Assembly (NCBI GenBank): GCA_964019165.1
Contig: OZ025269.1
Span: 15,215,422-15,279,421 of the forward strand
Direction of reading: 5' to 3'
Length of the DNA stretch: 64,000 nt
DNA from: Mastigias papua
Taxonomy: Eukaryota > Cnidaria > Scyphozoa > Rhizostomeae > Mastigiidae
Shown here: positions 46,291 through 64,000 of the stretch, in pieces
Position numbering within the stretch: the first letter of the stretch is position 1
Layout: the number at the start of each line of letters is the position of its first letter
Translations under genes and position numbers: made by a program
The notes under the pieces: generated by a model
What the model saw: the letters and a program-made list of their open reading frames with translations, nothing else
The model's database searches: none
Told to the model about the DNA's origin: nothing

Positions 46291-46320
46291 ACATATAATA
46301 TATATAATATGACGATCTTA

Positions 46321-46650
46321 TTTTGCATGAATGCCCATTTCTGTGTCATTTTGTCCATCAGTTTCTTATTACAAGATTTCCCATTTCCGTAATAGAATCT
46401 TGCACCATTTCATTTTACATGAGTATCATTTCCATGAGATCTTCTCGGTCGCTTTCGCATTACAAGGTTGCCCATTTTCACTATATAGCCTCGCACCGTT
46501 TCGTTTTACTTGAATGTCCATTTCTATATGATTTTCTCGCTCAGTTTCGCATTACAAGATTGCCCATTTTCACAATCTCACGGTTTCATTTAACTTAGAC
46601 GCGCATTTTAATGTGATTTTTCTCTGTCGCTTTCGTATTACATAATTAAT
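46321..46650. repeat. Tandem repeat, about 93-bp unit
   Basis: About three and a half copies; the phrase TTTCGCATTACAAGATTGCC recurs near 46368, 46460, 46554 and partly 46640. It lies at the broken 3' edge of R4-like element 3. Confidence 0.75.
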
Positions 46651-49600
46651 CAGTTCTGATGTATTTTCCCAAGATTTCGTTTTTAAAATGAGTCCGATCA
46701 TACTTTCATGAAGTTTTGAGCGCTAGAGCACATAGCTACACTTCTTAAGATGTCGAATTTAGATTGACAAACTAGAACTGCCTTTCCATCTTCCTTGCAT
46801 TCTTCATTGCATAGCAGGTAGCGATGGTGTCGTTGATATTCTCATGTCCTTTTTTTCTCAATCTTTTTATACTATTCTTTTCATCCCGTCCGTCACGTCC
46901 AACTTTGTTACTGACATGCAATGGATTTCCCCCCTCTGAACAATACCTAAGTGTGACTCTTTTATTTGTAAAGCTCTCGTAACTCTTACGTTTTTTTGTC
47001 TGCTCTTCTCTTCTTGGCATTTTGTCTTAAATAATGATCTCCAGCATTTATTGCATTTTATAAATAAAGAATTTTTTTGTCTCTGCGTCTGAACTGCCAA
47101 CATAACAGTTGCTTCCATTGCAATTTTCTGGGGAGCAAAAAGGGACAAGAAGTGCCCCATACAATGGCAAAAGTTCTTTTCATTTATCTTTCTACATGAA
47201 ATCTAACTCGTATCCAAAAACACGTAAAGAGGTAAAATATTTATTGTTCAACTTGTATTTTTGCAGCTAACCTCTCTTACATCAATATGTTTATTAATAT
47301 GCATGTCTGCCTAATGGCGGATGCAGAGGGGGCTGGGACCGTGGTCTCCGAAGTTTTAAGAAATCACCATTCGAAATTTAACGTTTAAAGTAAGTTAAGT
47401 CTGCACAACATATCCATTTCAATTGTGAGAGCATAACTAATCCAGAGATCCACCCTCTTAAATTCACCATTGTATTGTATAGTGGGAACTCGTGCCCACC
47501 GTCTACTGGGAGAAAGACGTGAATTGCCAATAGCATATATGCAGGCATGCCTACCCGCACCGAGGGCAGGGAGGGCAAGGTTCCTATTGAGAGTACATTA
47601 TAGACATTTTTGCACTAAAATAATTAAGTCCTCGGAAAGGGCAGGAGGGGCAGCTGCCTTCTGCCCCCCCCCAGCGTAGGCGTCCCTGCATATATGCCGA
47701 GAAAAGAGGATCACAGATCACTGCTAAATCATGGATTTTTACAGACTGATGTTATCGTCAATAGAAAGACATGGGATTTTCTTAAACTTTAGTTTCATAT
47801 CGATTTTCAAAACTCCACCACAAAAGTTGGGCCCCATTCCGCTTGTGAGCCCCTAGGCACGGGCCTGGTGTACAATGGTGTTAGTGCACCCCTGTCCATC
47901 TGAAGTGTTACACAAGCTCGAGAGTTCTCGCTAAGAAAGTCTTAAGTAAGTTTCAGTACTGATATCATAAGAAAGTTCCAATAAGAGAATTTCAGTGCCG
48001 AGTAGAAAAATTTTCTTATCAGGAAATGCACATTTGACATGTAGGCTCTCCTCTGGGTGTTCTTTTTGAGAAGTGAAGTTTAGAAGGAAGTTGTCTTTCT
48101 CTTTTCTCTTACAGACAAGCCAATCATATTCTACAATCAGAAGCAATGGTACTCGAAGGTATGGGAGGTGTAGCAAGTCCCCCTCCTAAGTATAGTGGTG
48201 TTGAGGCATTGTGAAAGTTCCTCTGCACTTAGCAGCATTATATTGCTGCAGATCACGCTTCTCACGTTTTCCCTAAATCCTCTCCCAGTACTCGAACTTC
48301 AGAACCTACGATATGCCATCCTGGTTTTGTATCACACTGCAGTAACTATCCCAGATCTCTGCAACTCTCTGACTTGGGCATGCTGACCTCTCCAAGCTCT
48401 CTGCTTTATGGGGCATTTTTTACAGTCCCTGATTCGCTCTCCTCTTTGCTCTCAGCTAAGCTACTTACAGAACTCCCTGTCCCCAGAGCTGTATGTAAAC
48501 AAGGTTATTAAAATTGTTATAATCATTACCCTTGGTTTTGGTATTTAGTTAACTTACGTTGTTAAGGCATGGGCATATCAATAATGAAGATAAAGAGGAT
48601 AAAGAGACGCAAGAAGGAACACGAAGGGACTTTCGGAGAGCGTTCTAAGTGGCCACTTGGATAGTGAGTACGATACATTGATTCAAAAAAGAACATTCCA
48701 ACTTTACTGTGTATTACTGGTACTTTTCATCATCATTATATCACATATCGTAAATTTGGTTTTGTACAAGAAATTGTTCTGTTTCATATTCCTTTCTTGG
48801 AATTGCTTTGGATAAAACGTGCTGACATGTTGACTGTGCATATTCCTTTAAAATATTGTCTAGTGAACTAAGCCCATACCTCACCCTTTCTTTCAATTCG
48901 CTCGATTCACCTGTCTCTTCTTCACAATCTCCATACTTCCTTTATCTAGCATCAGTTAAAATATTTGACAGAGTGGTTGTTTCAGCAGTTCTGACTTCTC
49001 ATGAAATTTAGTTTGGTACTGCCTTATCCCTTTCGCAACAACGCTATCCGGCTACTGCTTTAGAAAGTTATCCACTTTTTTGAAGAGCTTTCTCGCCACT
49101 CCTTTCTAACTCACACATTTTCGTTAAATCTAAATGTTTCTCTAAACCTATCTTACTTGGTGGACCATGTGTTGGATATCTTAACTCTCCAGTACGCTAA
49201 TTTTATACTAGATTGGCAAATGACTTCGTGAACATGTTGTACAGTGTATACTAATGATTGACGTGAAGCTAAACGCATCAAGAAACACATCTCTTTTTCC
49301 TTAAAGTCATCTGCCCTTATGCTACAGAAGCAGCACAGCTGAGATATGAGATCTCCAACAATATGTACAAGACCCTTGCAGAGCTTTGTCTCAAATATTT
49401 CTCTCTGGTTTGGAGGCGTATTAGCCTGCTCTACTAAGTAGACGATAGAATGTTTTGAACACAGTGGCTTTGCCCATGAAAAAAACTTTTTTGTACCTTT
49501 TTTGCACTTGTGCATTTGATGCATGCTTGATTCCAGTGTGCAGTGATAAAATGTATAGACATGACATCTTAAGCATTGGCTTTGACTGAGATATCCATTG

Positions 49601-49878
49601 AAAAATCAATAGCAATCACTTATGAATGGTAATTCAGTGTGGAAAACTGGTGGCACTCGTATTAAAAGCGAAGATAAAATGTGTAGCTAAAAACAATCTT
49701 TTATGTGGCACAACACCACAACAATCATAGAAATGGAAAATTACACTTTAATTTTACCAGTGTCATATCTATATTTCAACTTGATTTATTAGTTTTTGTG
49801 AAGCTGAAAATGGACGACAAAAATTACTAATATATGGACCTGATTATATTCATGACAAAGTTAGTGAGTGCGCGCGCA
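46651..49878. other. Intergenic, 3.2 kb, nothing recognised
   Basis: Only short ORFs without recognisable motifs are present (for example 49153-49524 on the minus strand, 123 codons). I see no RNA gene or transposon ends I can defend. Confidence 0.45.
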
Positions 49879-49934
49879 CACTCTCCCCTCCCCTCCCCCC
49901 TCCCCTCCCCTCCCCTCCCCTCCCCTCCCAGACA

Positions 49935-49986
<52 letters not shown>

Positions 49987-50024
49987 AACACACAAACACA
50001 CACACACACAAACACACACACAAA
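49879..50024. repeat. (CCCCT)n and (CA)n microsatellites
   Basis: A C-rich run of CCCCT units (about 49882-49930) is followed by (AC)n with interruptions to 50024. The opposite strand of the first part has many G4 runs and could form G-quadruplexes. It lies about 200 bp beyond the 3' end of gene C. Confidence 0.9.
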
Positions 50025-50105
50025 CTTCACCAGTATCAAGCTGAGAATCCCCGTACATTAAAGTACAGAACTAAACTAGATTCACACACTATATGCAAAA
50101 GAGCT

Positions 50106-50111
50106 TTTATT
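50106..50111 (-). other. Polyadenylation signal of gene C
   Basis: AATAAA on the minus strand, about 130 bases past the gene C stop codon. Confidence 0.5.
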
Positions 50112-50239
50112 TTACTAATACATTAAGATTCAACAAGATTCCCTGGTATAAAGTCAATACCCAATTGTACCCTTTTGCATAATAACTTACACCTATCAGT
50201 CATATGGCCATTCCATCGCTTCAGTCGCTCAAGTTGTAC

Positions 50240-52636
50240 TCAAGTATTGTTAGCTATTACATCATCGTACGCGGGCGGTGGATCATTGTAAGAGATGCTT
50301 ATAGGCTGATTTGCCTCCTGCTTTGGACCAGCTTGGGAGACCATCGCGCTAACTATTTGACTTGTTCCTATGTCTGACATTTCAATTTCTACAGTTGAAC
50401 TGCTTGGTGCATCTAGATTATTGATGCTATGTACACTTCCGTGGAATGCAATATTGTTTGTGCCAAGAACATTTACCGCTGTCTCCTCACTTCTGGCGCA
50501 TCGTGGAGTGTAGTATATCAATTTCTTGATGGTATATTTGCATTTCATCGTTTTGCAGTTGAAGATGATTCTGAATATCCAATTCAAACCAAATAATGCA
50601 CAGATCCAGTACACAATAGAGTTCATCCAACATGGCCGGTGCCTTATGTCAGTATATGCACAAATGCGCTTTTTGAACCCATTTATGACATCAGAATATG
50701 TAAAATCAATAGACTCATCGCGGTGTTTGTTATCGTTGATCATCTTTTGCTTCATCTCTTTGAATTTTGCTATTGTTTCGTCATCACCACATTGAACATC
50801 TGGTGTCAACTTCAATCTTGTAACGCCAATTGAATCTAACCTTAGTCCTTCTGGGTCCGAGACATCTTCGGTGTACCTCACAGGAAAGACTTGTTCCTCT
50901 GTGTACGTGGTGACTCTTTCTTCGTATGTCTCTATTTCGGTTTGATGGTCTCCATTGGAATCAATGTAGGACTTTATCCTTGTTCTTGTCTCCCAGTGAT
51001 AACATTCTATCGTCATAATTCTCACCGGATCTGTTCTTCTGAGCTTCGTAACAAAATCAACTACAGAGACATCAGATAGAATAGAAGAAAGATATTGCTT
51101 CTCTGCTGAGCAACAAGATTCGAAGAACATATATATGTAAGACAAGGGTATCATTATGATGCTCATGAACATAAGGTTTTCAAGGACTTTGCCATGGTTC
51201 TTGCAAGTGGAAATTCTGCAACCAAGGTAATAGATCCACCAGCAGATATAGGTGATGAATGCCTGGATAGAACCAGCTCGACATTCACTTTTGTTTCTAC
51301 ACTTGGCAATCTTCATGTGAATGAATGGTACCAACACTTGAAGCGAGCAGACAACTGTGAGGAGGACAGGCCTAGCTAATGGATAGTCATCGAAGTTAAA
51401 AGACTTCACTGCTTCTTCCAATGATACAAGACTGCGAGATGTCTTGCGATGCATCGTGTGAGATGTCGTGTAAGATGGCGTGCTAGAAGCGTGAGAACAC
51501 GTCCTTCGAGGAACCCAAATCGAAGATATCCCTAACGTTACACACTGTGACAAGAAGTATTGTGGATTATAGCTCTCTTTACAAAATACAGAGGCAAGAT
51601 TCGAAGTCTCCAATCCATATATGACAACATTCCCAACTGAAGTTGGATTATATAAATATTTTGGGCATCGCTTTTGCGTTTGGTTGCATTTAAGGCCCGT
51701 TTGAGATTCACTGCAACGGCATATTGTTTCGTTTGTTAGCAGCGAATTCACACAAATTCCACCGTTTAAGCATGGATCTGATTGAGAGCAAGATTTCACC
51801 TTTCCATTTCCATCATACTGCATGAATCCACGACAACGAATACCAGCAGGATAAGTAAAATTCTTCCAATATCCATCCAGATGTTCCCAATGAGCTATAA
51901 TATATTCAGGCCTAAAACAACTGTCTTTCGCTCTCAGAAATGCTCTATTCAATAATGACTGATCGTTTCTCACTTTCCAGTAAGGACTCTCATAATACAG
52001 TATCCAATGAGACTGCCTGCTATGTCGATACTTCTTCCTGTAGTTCATATAATCATTGTAACCTCCACTTAACTCTTCAAAGTAATCAGTTAAATAGTTA
52101 TGCAGTAGCATACCATTTTGTGCATTTGTGAATGTTGTGTTAAAGTATATTCTCTGGGATGAACAACGGAAAACATCTACAGGGACACATGTGAGAGAAA
52201 CATCGGTTACTCCAACAGGTATGTGTGTTTTGGTGTGCCAATCATAGTACTCCCATCTGGAAATGAATCTCTGGAACGGGTGGCTGGGGTCTGTTATTTG
52301 GTCAACCCATGCTGCTGATTTAAACTCGTTGGTCATTTTCGCTTTCAAGCCTGCGTAGGACCGTCTTGAGTTTGAGGAAATTAAAGTAGTGAACGCTAGT
52401 AGAATGTCAGTATTGGCAGTTACGAATTCGATATAGTAATTCCGTTGCTCGTGCTTAAAAACAGGGTATCCATTTGCTTGAGTATATGTTCGATAAATTC
52501 CCTCAAATTGAACATATGGCATTTTCATCTCGTCGCCATGATTGAAGAGGATTCTTTTGCACAGTTTGTTTGTAGATGCACAACCGATCTGAAGCAGTAT
52601 GAGACATACTGTAATTCCTTTGAAAATTGTAATCAT
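50240..52636 (-). CDS. Gene C: EGF/sushi multipass protein with TMEM151-like C-terminal half and PPAY tail
   Basis: A 798-aa single-exon paralogue, the longest copy. It has a signal peptide (MITIFKGITVCLILLQIGCA), an ectodomain almost identical to A and B up to about residue 325, six EGF cysteines, four sushi-like cysteines, hydrophobic segments near 420-445, 455-475, 485-510 and 670-690, and the TMEM151-like blocks CYHWETRTR, DVSDPEG and WMNSIVYW. The cytosolic tail ends with DPPPAYDDV, a PPxY motif of the kind bound by WW domains of NEDD4-type ubiquitin ligases. The ATG follows GGTGCAGG. It is transcribed away from UNC79, about 1.1 kb apart. Function is unknown; regulated turnover through the tail is inference. 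Confidence 0.85.
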   Translation of the reverse strand: MITIFKGITVCLILLQIGCASTNKLCKRILFNHGDEMKMPYVQFEGIYRTYTQANGYPVFKHEQRNYYIEFVTANTDILLAFTTLISSNSRRSYAGLKAKMTNEFKSAAWVDQITDPSHPFQRFISRWEYYDWHTKTHIPVGVTDVSLTCVPVDVFRCSSQRIYFNTTFTNAQNGMLLHNYLTDYFEELSGGYNDYMNYRKKYRHSRQSHWILYYESPYWKVRNDQSLLNRAFLRAKDSCFRPEYIIAHWEHLDGYWKNFTYPAGIRCRGFMQYDGNGKVKSCSQSDPCLNGGICVNSLLTNETICRCSESQTGLKCNQTQKRCPKYLYNPTSVGNVVIYGLETSNLASVFCKESYNPQYFLSQCVTLGISSIWVPRRTCSHASSTPSYTTSHTMHRKTSRSLVSLEEAVKSFNFDDYPLARPVLLTVVCSLQVLVPFIHMKIAKCRNKSECRAGSIQAFITYICWWIYYLGCRISTCKNHGKVLENLMFMSIIMIPLSYIYMFFESCCSAEKQYLSSILSDVSVVDFVTKLRRTDPVRIMTIECYHWETRTRIKSYIDSNGDHQTEIETYEERVTTYTEEQVFPVRYTEDVSDPEGLRLDSIGVTRLKLTPDVQCGDDETIAKFKEMKQKMINDNKHRDESIDFTYSDVINGFKKRICAYTDIRHRPCWMNSIVYWICALFGLNWIFRIIFNCKTMKCKYTIKKLIYYTPRCARSEETAVNVLGTNNIAFHGSVHSINNLDAPSSSTVEIEMSDIGTSQIVSAMVSQAGPKQEANQPISISYNDPPPAYDDVIANNT

Positions 52637-53719
52637 CCTGCACCGCCACGTATTTAGTCAGAAAAGGAATGTAAATTGAGGATTTTGGTAAGTTCAGCGC
52701 TGCATAACCTCATTTCTCGCTTATGCAAATCTTGGAAGGACTCACTGTTGCATTTCACTTTCATATTTGACATGAAACTGATTGTAGACGATACAATGGA
52801 ATGTGAAAATAGGGCCGAAAAGAGATATCATCAATGAGGTGAAATCTAGAGTTGATGCCCTAAATTGCTGTCATGTTTTCAGTAGAGTAGATAGTGTGGA
52901 TGGCTTGAGTAGCAATGGCACTACATTATTATCTCAAGATGTCTGTGAAGGAGGGAAGAAAGCAGAGCCTACCCTGATAATATAATATAATATGATATAA
53001 TATAATATAATATAATATAATATAATATAATATAATATAATATAATATAATATAACATAACATAACATAATATAATATAATATAATATAACATAACATAA
53101 TATAATATAATATAATATAATATAATATAATATAATCAATGTATTTACAGTAGGCTATAAATTATAACTAATTACAGTGGCTAATTTAGGCCTACTTTAC
53201 AGATAAGTAATTACAGCCCAAAATATCATAAAATCCTATTACAAGTTAGTTTTCAGTCCAAAATAAAAGTCCATATAAACTTAAGTGCAGAAATACAAAA
53301 ATTTACTAGTGAATTGGCTGTTTTACACCAGAAGTATTTCAGCGCTATGCTTTTCTTAGCTCAAGGGCTTGCCTGAAAGAAGTAGCTTACAGCCAGCACT
53401 GTTGCACCACTTAAAACACTATTAGACATGTTTACGAAGGCGCCCGTGGGGTTGGATGTTATGTAATAACAAGTTGTACAGTGCTTTTAGAAAAACGTTC
53501 TCTTAAATATCAAATATATAATCATATATAGGAGCAATATTTTGAAAGAACCCCCCCCCCCCCCCACAGAAAAGATCGAGCTGGGTTGAAGCACAGTGGG
53601 TTGAAGCAGTGGGTTGAATGCTTTGCTCAGTTGTTGTTGTATTGATGTTGTTGTTGTATGATCCAATAAGTTGTTATCAATAGGTTAGTAGTTATTAAAT
53701 AGTCAAGAGCAAGAGTAAA
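52637..53719. other. Divergent intergenic region between gene C and UNC79
   Basis: It must hold both 5' flanks. It contains a long TATAA-type satellite (52978-53137), a poly-C run (about 53549-53566) and GTT repeats near 53625-53655. No clear promoter motif can be separated from this simple sequence. Confidence 0.5.
52978..53137. repeat. (TATAA)n satellite
   Basis: About 30 copies of a pentanucleotide, with some TAACA variants. Confidence 0.95.
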
Positions 53720-62946
<9,227 letters not shown>

Positions 62947-63416
62947 GTATTTCTTGACATCAACTTGGAAATATGCTATAATCGCCCTATTTTTGCATTG
63001 ATTGCCAACCAGGTTGTATAGCAAGGGCAATCAGTTTTACATGTGGACTTGCATCCTTCTTGCGTTAGTTCTAGGCTTATAGGCATAAGTATGATAAAAT
63101 AAGTCTGTTGTCCTTTGTGTGTCTATATTTCAGTTGTTTCTTTATGCAACTATAGTATGGTGGTTTGTATTTGTGTATGCTAGTCAGGTTACACCTGGTT
63201 CAAATCCCACTTTGATATGCTTGCAAGGAACCGTATTTACTCCTCCATACTACCTTGACAATGGCCTTGGTAACTGACACGCATGTTAGAGCAATGCTTT
63301 ACACATCTCTATCGGTATGTTTACTTCGGTTAAAAGTTAATGGGGAATAGCAATCTAACTGCTAGGACAGATGAGGCCCTCAAGGATAACAAACGCCTGT
63401 TGTTTGCTCACCTATT
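62947..63416 (+). other. UNC79 intron 10, start
   Basis: It begins with GTATTT after the last exon. No further exon is recognised before the repeat array. Confidence 0.6.
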
Positions 63417-64000
63417 TATTTACCTACCTACCTACCTACCTACCTACCTACATACCTACCTACCTGCCTGCCTACCTACCTACCTACCTGCCTGCCTACC
63501 TACCTACCTGCCTACCTACCTACCTACCTGCCTGCCTACCTACCTGCCTACCTACCTACCTGCCTACCTACCTACCTACCTACCTACCTGCCTACCTACC
63601 TACCTACCTACCTACCTACCTACCTACCTACCTACCTACCTACCTGCCTGCCTACCTACCTGCCTACCTACCTACCTACCTGCCTACCTACCTACCTACC
63701 TGCCTGCCTACCTACCTACCTACCTACCTACCTACCTGCCTGCCTGCCTGCCTGCCTGCCTACCTACCTGCCTACCTACCTACCTACCTACCTACCTACC
63801 TACCTGCCTACCTACCTACCTACCTACCTACCTGCCTGCCTACCTACCTGCCTACCTACCTGCCTGCCTGCCTACCTACCTACCTACCTACCTGCCTACC
63901 TACCTACCTACCTACCTACCTACCTATCTACCTACCTACCTGCCTACCTACCTACCTGCCTACCTACCTACCTACCTACCTACCTGCCTGCCTACCTACC
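63417..64000. repeat. Long (CCTA/CCTG)n array, continuing past the window
   Basis: More than 140 tetranucleotide units, mostly CCTA with interspersed CCTG (and one CATA, one TCTA). It lies inside an UNC79 intron, and its full length cannot be seen. Confidence 0.97.

Noticed and set aside
46772..47160. Overlapping basic ORFs on the minus strand
   Set aside because: Two frames compete, neither shows a domain and no splice sites connect them.
47300..47700. G-rich and C-rich ends (GAGGGGGCTGGG ... CCCCCCCCAGCG) as transposon termini
   Set aside because: The inverse match is too weak outside the G/C runs to call an element.
49153..49524. 123-codon minus-strand ORF with several cysteines
   Set aside because: No recognisable motif, no splice support and AT-rich surroundings; cannot be told from chance.
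49827..50061. ORFs rich in CV or TH repeats
   Set aside because: They are readings of the (CA)n and CCCCT microsatellites.
63190..63230. B-box-like GGTTCAAATCC suggesting a tRNA or SINE
   Set aside because: No matching A box or cloverleaf is visible upstream.
63417..64000. Possible CRISPR-like regular repeat
   Set aside because: The unit is a 4-bp microsatellite in an animal gene intron, without spacers.

Overview
This is an intron-rich stretch of animal (metazoan) nuclear DNA. Two conserved eukaryotic genes with GT-AG introns and consistent codon phase fix that reading: the C-terminal four fifths of the ribosome-biogenesis AAA+ ATPase NVL (236-21693, + strand, 19 exons) and the N-terminal quarter of UNC79, a subunit of the NALCN channel complex (53720 to beyond 62946, + strand, 10 exons seen). 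The many MITE-like, CR1/L2-like, R4/Dong-like and Ty3/gypsy remnants suggest an invertebrate or early-branching animal. I cannot name the species from sequence alone.

Between and inside these two genes lies a local family of unusual membrane proteins. Gene A (9890-12172, +) is nested in an NVL intron. Gene B (31155-33398, -), a broken copy D (about 35943-37818, -) and gene C (50240-52636, -) lie between NVL and UNC79. Each intact copy is a single uninterrupted ORF of 747-798 aa: signal peptide, unrecognised ectodomain, one EGF-like and one sushi/CCP-like module, then several membrane segments and a cytosolic region resembling the TMEM151 family. The ectodomain DNA is almost the same in all copies, whereas the signal peptides, membrane/cytosolic halves and tails are clearly diverged. 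That mosaic suggests gene conversion. C ends in a PPAY motif. B has lost the matching tail through one stop codon.

Layout: 1-21693 NVL, whose introns carry MITEs, LINE fragments and gene A; 22380-25800 a decayed, internally deleted gypsy-like element (-) with a MYND zinc finger between nucleocapsid and protease; 27640-28900 a LINE RT fragment; 31155-33398 gene B; 35943-37818 pseudogene D; 38330-46290 a retroelement cluster (CR1/L2-like 3' end, then three R4/Dong-like elements in a row, the middle one nearly full length); 46321-46650 a tandem repeat; 49879-50024 microsatellites; 50240-52636 gene C; 53720-62946 UNC79 with a probable SINE in an intron; 63417-64000 a CCTA/CCTG array running off the window.

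NVL and UNC79 are housekeeping or channel-complex genes with no functional link visible here. The A-B-C-D family is the most unusual content.
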